Counted from the stretch's first letter, positions 27,156-36,324 are shown. The stretch is 64,000 nt of DNA from Actinomarina sp002308095 (GCA_045563135.1 JBJKUL010000001.1:936961-1000960), one strand, 5' to 3'. The notes: generated from the sequence alone by a model not told the origin. A program made the numbers and translations.

Positions 27156-27184
27156 AGTGTAAAAGATTACACTCCACTTATAAT
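27156..27184 (+). promoter_or_regulatory. Inverted repeat and -10 box before the 27192 gene
   Basis: AGTGTAA (27156-27162) and TTACACT (27167-27173) are 7-bp arms around AAGA. TATAAT follows at 27179-27184, and GTG at 27192 lies 7 nt after it, the spacing of a leaderless transcript. The repeat occupies the -35 position, as an operator would. Confidence 0.45.
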
Positions 27185-27191
27185 TACTTCT

Positions 27192-29285
27192 GTGGTGGAG
27201 ATTTATAAACTAGCATATGAGCTAGAAGTTTCGTCTGTTGAAATAATTACGGCAATGAAAAAGTTGGGTATTCCTGTCCACCTTCCAAACCCTTCTGTGT
27301 CTACCGATGATGCTCAAAAAATTAGAACTAGCTTTAAAAAAGGTTCTGGATTTTTATTCAAAAACGTGTCCTTATTTATTACTGCAATAGTTTCTATAAC
27401 GTTACTTCTAAGCATAAACAGCGATAAGGTTTTTGCGGATGATACTGCTCCTCCTACTCCAATAGCTACAGCTTCTGAACCAACCGCATCTTCTTTGCTA
27501 TCACTCAAAGAACAAGTTGTTGTTGCATCTGAAGCAATTAAAGACTCTTTCACCGTTATGGTTCAAGAAAAGCTTATTGATTTAGGACTGCTTAGTACTC
27601 CAGCTACTGGAGTCAATGATAAGGTGACCCAAGAAGCCATAATGTCCTTTCAAGAAAAGGCAGGCTTAGAAATAGACGGTATGGTTGGGTCTGAGACCTT
27701 GCCTAAGTTACTGCTTGGAGAGGCAGCGTACACAACTACTGCTACTAGTACATCAAATGCAAGTGGTCCAGTCTGGGGAGACGATCAACTTCAATTTATG
27801 AGAGTTAATGGAACATATATGGATGTACTTTGGGGTCACGTCACTCATGACAAACCAATCGATACATTTCAGCTATATGTAGATGGAGAACTTCATACAA
27901 CACTTGACGCCAATGATTGTATGAATAGTTGTAGTAGCACAAGTGGTGACATGAGATTTAAAATTAACGGCTTGGCAGTTGAGACAACATATGAGTTTGA
28001 AGTTATTGCATGTGATAGTGATAACAACTGCTCAGCGAATAATCCAACTACAACACAGTCCACTGTTGATAAACCACCTGTCTGGGATGAAACACTTCCA
28101 CTCACTATCTCTGAATTAGGCACTAGATTTAATCTGAATATCCCTGTTGGTGCAGTAACTGATGATGTAGACGTTTCTTACTATGAGGTATATGTCAACG
28201 GAGCACTTTCAACATTTAGAACTATCTCTGATACCCGTCTTTTTGTTTTACCTAAAAATGATATGACTTGTGGCCAACAAGAAGTTTATATAATTGCCTA
28301 TGACACCATTGGTCAGTCTTCAAAGAGTCCAACTACAACATTTACGAGAAATGAGTGCGTAACAACAGTAGCTGCTAGTCCAACTACAACTACAACTACA
28401 ACTACAACTACAACTACAACTTTGCCTAGTGCACCATCCGTAACTATTACTGCTTCTGAGGTTAGTGATGGAGATACATCATCAGATAGTTCTCTCTCAC
28501 TTACCTTTACTACAAGTGCGAGCACGACTGATTTTGCAGCTGGAGATGTTACTGTCAGCGGTGGAACACTCAGTAATTTCTCAGGATCTGGTACAACTTA
28601 TACTGCAACCTTTACACCGACTGCACAGGGTGCAACAACTATCGATGTTGCTAGTAGTACCTTTACAAATGCTTCAACAGGTGTAGATAACACAGCAGCA
28701 ACACAGTTTAACTGGACCTATGTTGTGTCACAAAAACTTGCAACTTGTGGAAACTCATCTACAAATGCTAACCGATGGGTTGTCGCTGTTATTGATGAAG
28801 ACGATATCCAGAACTTAACTAATATGACTGCTCAGTGGACCACTTTTAGAAATGATTATCCAGACAGATGCTTTCACTTGCTAGAGCCTTATGCTAGTTA
28901 TTACAGTCCCACACGCACAAGTCCCAATGGAGTAAATTCTAGTATTTATATACCGACTGCATTTTTGAATGAACTTTCTGCTGGGACAACATTCCATGCT
29001 AGAGTCTCAAGAAATTCTAGCAGCTATGTTTCAGGCACCTCAGATTGGTGGGATTTGATCGGTGCAGATGTTCTACCAAGTGGCGCAAAAATTGGTTTAT
29101 GTATTGATAACTCAGGAAGCATGTCTGTCACGACAGTGCAGGCTTCTCTAGATTTATTTGAGCAGAAGGCAGCTGCTGCGGGTGTAACGATAACACCAGG
29201 TGTGAACGCAAACAATACAGATTACGACTGTAGTGGTATGAACGTTGAAGAGTGGATATCTGGTCTTAAAGTAGATATAAATTAA
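27192..29285 (+). CDS. Mosaic membrane protein: IF2-N-like, TM, peptidoglycan-binding, FN3/Ig and vWA-like regions
   Basis: 697 residues. Residues 2-50 (EIYKLAYELEVSSVEIITA) resemble the IF2 N-terminal domain; a membrane helix spans ~55-78; ~118-176 is a peptidoglycan-binding fold with GLEIDGMVGSETLPKLL; ~195-388 holds two FN3-like units; 397-410 is poly-Thr; ~415-512 is a bacterial Ig-like domain; the C-terminus has IGLCIDNSGSM (635-645), a vWA MIDAS-like motif, but then only ~50 residues, so the usual second half is missing. Predicted cell-wall-bound and extracellular, with a cytoplasmic nucleic-acid-binding-like head. Function unknown. Convergent with TetR, with stops overlapping. Confidence 0.7.
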   Translation: MVEIYKLAYELEVSSVEIITAMKKLGIPVHLPNPSVSTDDAQKIRTSFKKGSGFLFKNVSLFITAIVSITLLLSINSDKVFADDTAPPTPIATASEPTASSLLSLKEQVVVASEAIKDSFTVMVQEKLIDLGLLSTPATGVNDKVTQEAIMSFQEKAGLEIDGMVGSETLPKLLLGEAAYTTTATSTSNASGPVWGDDQLQFMRVNGTYMDVLWGHVTHDKPIDTFQLYVDGELHTTLDANDCMNSCSSTSGDMRFKINGLAVETTYEFEVIACDSDNNCSANNPTTTQSTVDKPPVWDETLPLTISELGTRFNLNIPVGAVTDDVDVSYYEVYVNGALSTFRTISDTRLFVLPKNDMTCGQQEVYIIAYDTIGQSSKSPTTTFTRNECVTTVAASPTTTTTTTTTTTTTLPSAPSVTITASEVSDGDTSSDSSLSLTFTTSASTTDFAAGDVTVSGGTLSNFSGSGTTYTATFTPTAQGATTIDVASSTFTNASTGVDNTAATQFNWTYVVSQKLATCGNSSTNANRWVVAVIDEDDIQNLTNMTAQWTTFRNDYPDRCFHLLEPYASYYSPTRTSPNGVNSSIYIPTAFLNELSAGTTFHARVSRNSSSYVSGTSDWWDLIGADVLPSGAKIGLCIDNSGSMSVTTVQASLDLFEQKAAAAGVTITPGVNANNTDYDCSGMNVEEWISGLKVDIN
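28381..28420 (+). repeat. (ACTACA)n microsatellite coding for poly-Thr
   Basis: Six to seven units of a hexamer that alternates ACT and ACA Thr codons, encoding the linker between the FN3-like and Ig-like domains. Slippage by whole hexamers keeps the frame and would change linker length. Confidence 0.85.
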
Positions 29286-29905
29286 CGCTGTAAAGCTAAA
29301 GAGACAATATTCTTAGATTCTTTTCTAAACCAGGCATCTGAGTACGCCCCATAAATATGGTGACCTTTTTGATAACTTATCCACAGAAACAACAAGCCAC
29401 TCCACATAAAATGTATACGCCTTGCTATCTCTCTTGGTTTTTCTTTTAATCCAGGAACATTCTTTAAAATCTCTGCCAAGGTATCAACTGGTTGACGCTG
29501 AAACCACTTACCCCCTCGAAGAAGTATATGTCTGTTTGCATAGGCAATTCTTGTTGCATTGCCTGTATCAATTGAGGCCTCTGTAAAGATTGCTAACATT
29601 TTCTCAAGTAATTTAAGAGGATCTTTCTCTTTGAGTAAGGCTATCTTCATCTCCTCTAACATTTCATCGGTTCTTTTACCAACAACCGACCCGTAGACAT
29701 CCATCATTCTGTCTGGAAAATGTTTGTAAGCGACAGCTTGTGAGAGATTACAGTTTTTAGCAATCTGCGAAAGTGTGACTTTCTCTGGGTCTAGTTTTGG
29801 GTCGTTTAACAACTCAACTGCAGATTCTAAAAGTAAATCATGCGTAGCTTTATATAGCTTCTCTCCTCTTAAGGATCTACCGTCTATCTGTTCGTTTTCT
29901 TCCAT
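29282..29905 (-). CDS. TetR-family transcriptional regulator
   Basis: 207 residues. The N-terminal helix-turn-helix reads KVTLSQIAKNCNLSQAVAYKHF, a normal TetR pattern, with an all-helical ligand domain behind. Target and ligand are unknown; divergence from the membrane gene at 29964 makes that a possible target. Its stop overlaps the stop of the mosaic surface protein by two bases on the opposite strand. Confidence 0.85.
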   Translation of the reverse strand: MEENEQIDGRSLRGEKLYKATHDLLLESAVELLNDPKLDPEKVTLSQIAKNCNLSQAVAYKHFPDRMMDVYGSVVGKRTDEMLEEMKIALLKEKDPLKLLEKMLAIFTEASIDTGNATRIAYANRHILLRGGKWFQRQPVDTLAEILKNVPGLKEKPREIARRIHFMWSGLLFLWISYQKGHHIYGAYSDAWFRKESKNIVSLALQR

Positions 29906-29963
29906 GTGTAGTCATGATAATAATGAACACGCATTGATAGCAATATGTTTATACAATGAAATC

Positions 29964-30476
29964 ATGGGAGAAGTGATCGCAATTGCAATACCAGGCTTGT
30001 TTATAGTAGGAATTATATGGCTCATCATTGCATCAAATAAAAGGATAAATAAAGCACTTTTTGATGCTTCCGAAACTTTAGGGTTTACTTATATACCCTC
30101 TAAAAACATATTCAGAAAGAAAAGAATATTTGGTGAATTAGATGGATATAACTGTGAAGTGGAAGTCTATACAAGAAGTCACGGTAAGTCCTCAACAACA
30201 TATGTCTCTTTCTTTGCTTATTTTCCAGAAAATTTTGATATGGGCTTAAAAATTAACTGGAGAGGTGAGTTTGATGGAGATGATGAGTATCTGACAGACC
30301 TATTTATAAAACGAAATGAAGAACTTATAGAAACGTCAAAGAAAAATCTAAGAAGATTAAGAGTAGAGGATGCATTTGTAAATTCGAGAAAAGTCTTATT
30401 TAGAAAATATTACAAAGCTGATGAGATTGTCAAAACAATGAGAGACGTTCTTAACTTAGCAAAAGCAATTAAGTAG
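29964..30476 (+). CDS. Single-pass membrane protein of unknown function
   Basis: 170 residues from ATG 29964; the frame is open to 29775 across the TetR gene but the upstream part is not protein-like. An N-terminal helix (MGEVIAIAIPGLFIVGIIW) is followed by a soluble domain rich in Lys/Glu with FRKKRIFGELDGYNCEV. No family recognised. It diverges from tetR and overlaps the following convergent gene by 8 nt. Confidence 0.6.
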   Translation: MGEVIAIAIPGLFIVGIIWLIIASNKRINKALFDASETLGFTYIPSKNIFRKKRIFGELDGYNCEVEVYTRSHGKSSTTYVSFFAYFPENFDMGLKINWRGEFDGDDEYLTDLFIKRNEELIETSKKNLRRLRVEDAFVNSRKVLFRKYYKADEIVKTMRDVLNLAKAIK

Positions 30477-31134
30477 TCTTTTTAGCTAACTCTCTTTTAG
30501 AGAAATAAATAATAATTGGAGTTCCTACAATAGTTGGCGCAACCCAGTTAAGCCAAATTGTAGCAAAAGGCTCTATAGTCACAATAAATGCTGTGGTGGT
30601 TGCAATAGTTCCACCAAGCATAAGGTTTAAATGCAGATTAGTTCTGTCATAAAAATCTGGACGTTCGACTATCTTCATACGGCGGTAATCATTAATACCA
30701 AAAACTAATGCTATCGTTCCAAAAATTACAGAGGTAATCCACATCGAATCTTCAACTAAATATGCACTTATAGCTAATCCATAAAAAAGAATGCCTGTAG
30801 CAGTAATGAATATACCTAATGCTTTATCTATTTGCTCACGCGCTCCATTTCTATCTCTGCCCTGACGATATCCTGAAAATGCCAAATAAAAAGAAAAGAT
30901 AGCAATAACAAAAAGAAATGGGTTGAACTCACCCAACAAACTTAGTGGAATTGCTGTCACAAAAATAGTTGACATCCCATATACATAAATCATCCCTAAT
31001 TTTTTATGTCTTTTGTTACCTTTCTTGATGAATAAAAGAAGATAGGCTGTTCCCAAAGAGATAAACCCACCAAGTATATGAAGATACAGTAATGGCTTTT
31101 CAATTTCTAAATAATGAGTTCCGATTTCTAGCAT
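30469..31134 (-). CDS. DUF2306-like membrane protein
   Basis: 221 residues with about six membrane helices. The N-terminal pattern LHILGGFISLGTAYLLLF followed by KRHKKLGMIYVYGM resembles DUF2306 family proteins, which have no known biochemical role. It probably forms a unit with the 55-residue ORF upstream. Converges on the gene at 29964. Confidence 0.65.
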   Translation of the reverse strand: MLEIGTHYLEIEKPLLYLHILGGFISLGTAYLLLFIKKGNKRHKKLGMIYVYGMSTIFVTAIPLSLLGEFNPFLFVIAIFSFYLAFSGYRQGRDRNGAREQIDKALGIFITATGILFYGLAISAYLVEDSMWITSVIFGTIALVFGINDYRRMKIVERPDFYDRTNLHLNLMLGGTIATTTAFIVTIEPFATIWLNWVAPTIVGTPIIIYFSKRELAKKTT

Positions 31135-31157
31135 TGGATCATGTTAACAGAAAGAAT

Positions 31158-31325
31158 TTACCAGACGTAGATTGCAGCTGAAATAAGCCAAATAGCTGTT
31201 GTAGCACCCCAAATTTTACCAATCTTTTTGCCAGCTAGTTGATAAATAATCGCATTCATCCCAGTAAGTATGAGTGGGAAAGTTACTAAAGGTGTAGTTA
31301 GTACTTCAACTAATTTGTTCATCAT
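31158..31325 (-). CDS. 55-residue small membrane protein
   Basis: ATG at 31325 (or 31322), stop at 31158-31160. Two hydrophobic segments separated by AGKKIGKIWG. No family recognised. It lies between pntB and the DUF2306-like gene, all on the minus strand, so it may be the last gene of the transhydrogenase transcript or the first of a DUF2306 unit. Confidence 0.5.
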   Translation of the reverse strand: MMNKLVEVLTTPLVTFPLILTGMNAIIYQLAGKKIGKIWGATTAIWLISAAIYVW

Positions 31326-31375
31326 GTGTAAGGTTAGCTATTTAATTTGTGTTTCTCTAAAGATAAGGATATATA

Positions 31376-32707
31376 TTAGACCAGCTGAAAAGACTTAATA
31401 ATATTTTCCAAGCCTTCTTTTGCATCTGCAAATAACATTTTTGCATTGTCATTTATAAATAGTGGATTTGCAATACCTGCATAACCAGGTGACATTGATC
31501 TTTTTATAACAATGACTTGTTTGGCTAAATCTACATCAAGTATTGGCATGCCATAAATTGGTGAGTCTTCATCGGTTCTAGCCAATGGATTTACAACATC
31601 ATTTGCTCCAACAACTATTACAACATCCGTTGAGGAAAACTCAGAATTTATATCCTCTAAGGTATACATATCTTCATAGTCAATATCTACCTCAGCTAAG
31701 AGCACATTCATATGGCCGGGCATTCTTCCAGCCACCGGATGGATAGCAAACTTCACTTCAATATTTTTATCTTTTAAGGTATTTGTTAATTCTTTAACTA
31801 CTGCCTGCGCTTGAGCTACTGCCATTCCATATCCTGGAACAATAACTACAGATTCCGCATAGCTTAGCTGGATTGCAACATCTTCTGGCGAAGTACTAAT
31901 TGGATCTTTTTCATATTCATTGTTAATAGTCGTAGTTCCAAAACCACCTTTAAGAACGTCCCGAAGCGTACGATTCATTGCAGCACACATGAGTAGTGTA
32001 AGAATTATTCCTGATGCGCCCACTAAGGCTCCAGCTACAATCAAAATAATACTATTTACTATAAACCCTGCTGACATTGCAGCAATTCCAGATAGTGAAT
32101 TTAAGAATGCTATGACAACTGGCATATCTGCTCCACCAATGACGGCAACTCTTAGGACTCCAGAAATTATTGCAACCAAGATAATAAATTCCATTAAAAG
32201 GTCATCCATTTCTAAAACTGCTGGAATTACTAAGATCGTAGGGAAAAATACTGAAAATATATCTGCTAATTTTTTATTGAAGTTATTTAATTTGCCACGC
32301 AGTTTCATTACTGCAACAAGACTTCCCGAAAAAGTAAACATTCCGATACCCATTGAAAAGATAGCTACAAAAACATCAGAAATTGGTAAGGAACTACCAG
32401 AAAGCTCAACATACGCAATTGCACCAGAAGCTCCTCCACCAAAACCATTAAATAAACCAACTAGTTCTGGCATTTGTGTCATCTGAACTCGTTTTGATAT
32501 TAAAACTCCAAGTAATCCAGAAACAACAATTGTGATGTAAAAAGCAGAATCATATTTTGAAAAATCAAAATTAAAAGCACTAAAGACAGCTAGTGCCATA
32601 GCCAACATAGCAAAAGTGTTTGCTCTATGTGCTGTTGAAGGTCTTCCAAATAGCTTCAAAGCAAAAATAAATAATATAGATGAGACAAGTAGTATTATTT
32701 CAATCAT
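31376..32707 (-). CDS. pntB: NAD(P) transhydrogenase beta subunit
   Basis: 443 residues. The first ~260 form the membrane proton channel (GLFNGFGGGASGAIAY) and the rest the NADP(H) domain III with VVIVPGYGMAVAQAQAV and RSMSPGYAGI. With PntA1/A2 it couples proton entry to hydride transfer from NADH to NADP+, giving NADPH for the FAS-II genes and biosynthesis. It overlaps pntA2 by 8 nt. Confidence 0.94.
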   Translation of the reverse strand: MIEIILLVSSILFIFALKLFGRPSTAHRANTFAMLAMALAVFSAFNFDFSKYDSAFYITIVVSGLLGVLISKRVQMTQMPELVGLFNGFGGGASGAIAYVELSGSSLPISDVFVAIFSMGIGMFTFSGSLVAVMKLRGKLNNFNKKLADIFSVFFPTILVIPAVLEMDDLLMEFIILVAIISGVLRVAVIGGADMPVVIAFLNSLSGIAAMSAGFIVNSIILIVAGALVGASGIILTLLMCAAMNRTLRDVLKGGFGTTTINNEYEKDPISTSPEDVAIQLSYAESVVIVPGYGMAVAQAQAVVKELTNTLKDKNIEVKFAIHPVAGRMPGHMNVLLAEVDIDYEDMYTLEDINSEFSSTDVVIVVGANDVVNPLARTDEDSPIYGMPILDVDLAKQVIVIKRSMSPGYAGIANPLFINDNAKMLFADAKEGLENIIKSFQLV

Positions 32708-32987
32708 TTTTCTTAAACATTTCTAATATTCGACCAGTTACCGAAAACCCTCCAACAATATTGAGGGTTGCAAAGGCTATTGCAATTAAAAGGATAATTT
32801 TAAGTAATTGAGCATCTCCCACTTCTGGGTATATAAGAATTGCTGCAATCAATGTAATACCAGAAATAGCATTGGAACCAGACATCAACGGAGTGTGTAA
32901 TGTCTGTGGAATTTTAGATATAAGCTCGTATCCAATAAAGCTTGCTAAAAACGTTATCAACAATGTAAGTAAGAAAGTTGCTTCCAT
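32700..32987 (-). CDS. pntAB: NAD(P) transhydrogenase alpha-2 (membrane) subunit
   Basis: 95 residues with three helices: IGYELISKIPQTLHTPLMSGSNAISG is the conserved first part, cut into a separate gene as in Rhodospirillum-type three-subunit enzymes. It overlaps pntA1 by one base and pntB by eight. Confidence 0.93.
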   Translation of the reverse strand: MEATFLLTLLITFLASFIGYELISKIPQTLHTPLMSGSNAISGITLIAAILIYPEVGDAQLLKIILLIAIAFATLNIVGGFSVTGRILEMFKKND

Positions 32988-34009
32988 TATGAACTCATCT
33001 CAACGAAAATTTCATCTTCAGGATTATCCTCAAGAAGCTGTACAAGATTTCTAATGTTCTCTGAATAGAGTTTTGTTGCAGCATGTTTAACATTTTTTAG
33101 AATATCCATCTCTCCAACGATTTTAACTCCATCTTTTTTAACAACTTTTCCAGCTTTTGTAAGCTCACAGTTTCCGCCTGTTCCTGCTGCTAAATCAACA
33201 ATAACTGAATTTTTTTTCATTTTTGAAACAGTCTTTTTATCAATTAGTAAAGGAGCTTTCTTACCGGGTATCTGTGCAAAAGTAAGTACAATGTCGCTCT
33301 CTATAACTTGATTTGATAATGCCTTTTTTAAATCTGCTTGTTCCTTCTTGGTTAACTCTTTTGCGTACACACCATCTTGGGATGAGGAGTTCGCTTCCAC
33401 GAATTTTGCACCAAGACTTTCCACTTGGTCTTTTACATCTGCACGAACATCATAACCCCATACACGTGCTCCTAGTCGTTTTGCCGTAGCAATTGCCTGT
33501 AAGCCTGCAACTCCTATTCCTAGAATTAAAACTTTTGCTGGTGAAATATTTCCTGCTGCTGTAGTCATCATAGGTAAAACATTTGAAGTCTCTAAGGAAG
33601 CTCTTAAGACTGAGGCATATCCCAATAGGTTTGCTTGAGATGAGAGAGCGTCCATATTCTGTGCTCTTGAGATTCTAGGAAGTTTGAAAAAATCATATAG
33701 AGCGACATCCGATCTAATTTTTTTGATATCTTTTTTAGTTTTATCATCAAAGAGTCCAATAATTTTTGTATTTGGTTTTAAGGATTTAATTATGCTTAGA
33801 TCTACCGAGTCAACAAAACAAACTACATCCATTTGCTTTAATACTGTTTTATTTAATGGTTTAAGTTTTTTGTAGTCTTTTGACTCTAAGTCAATATTTT
33901 TGAATATATCTTTTTCTACAAATAACTGAGTTTTATTATATTTTGTCAATGAATCTGGGTGCAAAGGAGCTCTAAACCCATTTTTGTCTGATAAGAATCC
34001 AACCTTCAT
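32987..34009 (-). CDS. pntAA: NAD(P) transhydrogenase alpha-1 (NAD-binding) subunit
   Basis: 340 residues of soluble domain I, homologous to alanine dehydrogenase. NAD motif GIGVAGLQAIATAKRLGA, the RxxD loop in GYDVRADVKDQVESLGA, and VDLAAGTGGNCELT. It is somewhat short at the N-terminus compared with ~380 residues, with a divergent start (MKVGFLSDKNGFRAPLHPD). First gene of the pnt operon, diverging from glycerate kinase. Confidence 0.92.
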   Translation of the reverse strand: MKVGFLSDKNGFRAPLHPDSLTKYNKTQLFVEKDIFKNIDLESKDYKKLKPLNKTVLKQMDVVCFVDSVDLSIIKSLKPNTKIIGLFDDKTKKDIKKIRSDVALYDFFKLPRISRAQNMDALSSQANLLGYASVLRASLETSNVLPMMTTAAGNISPAKVLILGIGVAGLQAIATAKRLGARVWGYDVRADVKDQVESLGAKFVEANSSSQDGVYAKELTKKEQADLKKALSNQVIESDIVLTFAQIPGKKAPLLIDKKTVSKMKKNSVIVDLAAGTGGNCELTKAGKVVKKDGVKIVGEMDILKNVKHAATKLYSENIRNLVQLLEDNPEDEIFVEMSS

Positions 34010-34057
34010 TATTTTATTTTATTGGTTTTAAGGGTTATCTATAAATAAACTTAAGAC

Positions 34058-35098
34058 ATGAAGATAAATATATATAGTGATAAATTTTCTGGCACGCTCA
34101 CTGCCTCTGAAGTTTTGGCTGAAATAAAGACTATATTTAGAAACGCTAGCATACAAGCTAGCTACTTTCCTGTAACGGATGGTGGAGAAGATTCCACCGA
34201 AATATTGAAACATTACAATATACCAACACAACACACCATCATGAAGAAAGACTTTGTAGGCAATTGGATACCAGCTGAATTTCTAATAATAAATAAGGAA
34301 ATATATTTTGAGTCTGCCAAGTTGATAGGAGTTAATAACTCTAGCCGTCATCCTTTTGACCTTAGTACTGTAGCTCTATCCCAAGTAATTGATGAAGTTG
34401 ATGTATTGAGTTTAGGAGGATCTAAAACAGTCGATGGAGGAATTGGATTGCTAAGTGCCCGAGGGGTTGATTTTTATTCTAATGAAGGAATTATTTCTGA
34501 TCCTAAACCAAGAGACTTTATGGATATTACCTCTGTAAAGATTAGTGATTCATTCAAGCCAGTAGAGCTAACTGTATTAACTGATACTTCAATTTCACTC
34601 CTAGGTAATAATTCTGCAATATCTGCATACGGACCACAAAAGGGTCTAAATAAAAAAGAAATTAAACAAGTTGAAATACATCTAGAGAGAATATTTGATA
34701 TGTTATCTGCTGAACTTGGCGTTCATCTTGATCCATCTAGTGAAAATACAGGAGCTGCTGGTGGTTTGTCTTTTGTGCTTGGAAAAGTTCTTGGATGCAA
34801 CGTTATTTCTGGATCGGAATATTTTCTTAAAGTGACAAATCTGAGTAGAAAGATTCAACGTGGTGAAATCAGTATTGTCTGTGAAGGAAAATTTGATAAG
34901 ACATCCTTGCGTGGAAAAGTTATTGGAGAAATACTAAAACATGTTGAGGGTGAGAAATATTTTTTAGGTGGTCAGTACGACTACATTGACGATAATGATT
35001 TCAATGGGATATTTGAATGTGGACCAAAGGGACTTACAAATCCAAAAGAAGAGCTAAGAAATAGTGCCAGGAAACTTGTAAAACAAATTAGTATATAA
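34058..35098 (+). CDS. Glycerate kinase (GlxK/GarK family)
   Basis: 346 residues. It phosphorylates D-glycerate, usually at C2, feeding glycolysis. Motifs include SDKFSGTLTASEV, FPVTDGGEDST, LGGSKTVDGGIG, NTGAAGGLSF and CEGKFDKTSLRGKVIGE. Some residues are divergent, for example TDGGEDST where DGGEGT is usual. It precedes a DUF1289 gene by 2 nt. The glyoxylate-derived source of glycerate is inference. Confidence 0.88.
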   Translation: MKINIYSDKFSGTLTASEVLAEIKTIFRNASIQASYFPVTDGGEDSTEILKHYNIPTQHTIMKKDFVGNWIPAEFLIINKEIYFESAKLIGVNNSSRHPFDLSTVALSQVIDEVDVLSLGGSKTVDGGIGLLSARGVDFYSNEGIISDPKPRDFMDITSVKISDSFKPVELTVLTDTSISLLGNNSAISAYGPQKGLNKKEIKQVEIHLERIFDMLSAELGVHLDPSSENTGAAGGLSFVLGKVLGCNVISGSEYFLKVTNLSRKIQRGEISIVCEGKFDKTSLRGKVIGEILKHVEGEKYFLGGQYDYIDDNDFNGIFECGPKGLTNPKEELRNSARKLVKQISI

Positions 35099-35100
35099 AA

Positions 35101-35355
35101 ATGGCAATTGTATCTCCATGTATCAATGTATGTGTAACTGATCCAAACAGTGATTTGTGTTATGGGTGTGCTCGCACAACAGATGAAATAAAAAAATGGT
35201 CTTCTTATTCAGATAAAGAACAAACCGATGTTATTCAAGCTGGAAGATCTCGAATGGATGGATGGCAGTTAAAAGCTTTCGATAAAGCCTATCAACAAAA
35301 AGTTGAAACTGGAAAAAGCCCTATAAAAGAGCAGAAACTTCTTAACGAAAAATAA
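35101..35355 (+). CDS. DUF1289 small Cys-motif protein
   Basis: 84 residues with the DUF1289 pattern SPCINVCVTDPNSDLCYGCART: four Cys that probably bind a metal or Fe-S cluster, then EIKKWSSYSDKE. Biochemical role unknown. Co-transcribed with glycerate kinase (2-nt gap). Confidence 0.85.
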   Translation: MAIVSPCINVCVTDPNSDLCYGCARTTDEIKKWSSYSDKEQTDVIQAGRSRMDGWQLKAFDKAYQQKVETGKSPIKEQKLLNEK

Positions 35356-35370
35356 TAAAGTACCCTTATT

Positions 35371-35526
35371 TTATTTTCTTGAGAATGTTTTAATTAATAC
35401 ACCAATTGCAATGATTGTAAATGCAACTTTGAGTATAAATATACTGACTGTAGCTACTAAGCCAAGCATTAATAAAGCTATAGCACCACCAGTAAATCTT
35501 CCTACTTCAAACCTAACTGTTTTCAC
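35371..35526 (-). CDS. 51-residue one-helix membrane protein
   Basis: Start set at GTG 35526, which has GGAGAGG about 9 nt upstream and overlaps the stop of the HTH gene by 14 nt; ATG 35544 is an in-frame alternative. A basic N-terminus (MKTVRFEVGRFTGG) precedes one or two hydrophobic helices and a KTFSRK end. It appears coupled to the HTH gene. No family recognised. Confidence 0.5.
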   Translation of the reverse strand: MKTVRFEVGRFTGGAIALLMLGLVATVSIFILKVAFTIIAIGVLIKTFSRK

Positions 35527-35956
35527 TGTTTGTATCCTCTCCATTAACTTCAATGACATCATCTGTGTTTATATCAATGACTTTTTTACCTAAAACTTTT
35601 ATAGACAAATTTCTATCAGATTTATTTTTGGAATTAGAAGGCTCTGCTTTTACGTCAACAAATGACTTTCCGTTTACCCTAATTGAAACATTTTCATCTT
35701 TATCTTTGCTACTGCCCTGTATGTCAATTTCAATTAATCCACCAGCAATTGAAATTTTTGGCTTCTTGGGTCTTCCTGAGTTTTCATTTTTTTCAATAGA
35801 TCTAAAATCTTCTTCTGATGTGTCCCAATCCCAAACTGGCGTCCCGCTTATAACTTGAAACGGTTCTGGTAACCTATCCCTATTTTTCCATACTTTTAAT
35901 GTGTCATAAGGCACATCTAGTAGTTCTGCTAATTCCTTTAATCCTACTAAATTCAT
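35513..35956 (-). CDS. HTH DNA-binding protein with repetitive beta-rich tail
   Basis: 147 residues from ATG 35956, which has an AGAGGG Shine-Dalgarno; an upstream in-frame ATG at 36031 lies in the promoter repeats. Residues 1-45 (GLKELAELLDVPYDTLKVW) look like an excisionase/MerR-type winged HTH. Then comes a hinge GRPKKPKI and a tail in which the pattern hydrophobic-x-hydrophobic-x-[GN]-K recurs (ISIAGGLIEIDI, VSIRVNGKSFVDV, LSIKVLGKKVIDI). The tail may multimerise. Two direct repeats in its promoter suggest autoregulation. Confidence 0.6.
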   Translation of the reverse strand: MNLVGLKELAELLDVPYDTLKVWKNRDRLPEPFQVISGTPVWDWDTSEEDFRSIEKNENSGRPKKPKISIAGGLIEIDIQGSSKDKDENVSIRVNGKSFVDVKAEPSNSKNKSDRNLSIKVLGKKVIDINTDDVIEVNGEDTNSENS

Positions 35957-35972
35957 TTCCCTCTTTATGTTT

Positions 35973-36024
35973 CTAATAGTAACATTATATACACATATAG
36001 TTTTTATGCGACTATTAGTAACAT
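35973..36024. promoter_or_regulatory. Paired 13-bp repeats over the HTH gene promoter
   Basis: CTAATAGTAACAT (35973-35985) and CTATTAGTAACAT (36012-36024) differ at one base and are 39 bp apart. On the minus strand TATAAT (35989-35984) touches the first repeat. They are likely operators of the neighbouring HTH protein. Confidence 0.5.
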
Positions 36025-36077
36025 AAAACAATATTGATTGAGTTTTTTGTCTACCCCGTCTTAGATTGATCTATTAA

Positions 36078-36269
36078 TCAATCATCCCCAGCCCAATTTG
36101 GGTTACCTTTATATTCATCTAAAAATTTTTCTTCATACAAATCATCCATGGAGAGATAGATTTTTTTAGCGATTGTTCCTATGGCGATAATGCCTTTTTT
36201 AAGCAGCCATCTATATGGTGCGGAGAATATCCTGTTTTCCCATTTTAAAAATTTTTTCCATATACTCAT
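36078..36269 (-). CDS. 63-residue hypothetical protein
   Basis: Lys/Trp-rich N-terminus (MSIWKKFLKWENRIF) and an acidic C-terminus (LDEYKGNPNWAGDD), with one moderately hydrophobic middle segment (GIIAIGTIAKKIYLSM). Perhaps a peripheral membrane protein. No family recognised. Confidence 0.45.
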   Translation of the reverse strand: MSIWKKFLKWENRIFSAPYRWLLKKGIIAIGTIAKKIYLSMDDLYEEKFLDEYKGNPNWAGDD

Positions 36270-36324
36270 ACTGACATTTTACAATTTATACAGGTAATGT
36301 AATTTTTCATTTACCCCAGAAACA

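Noticed and set aside
28313..28525. Minus-strand poly-Val open frame
   Set aside because: Reverse reading of the (ACTACA)n Thr linker.
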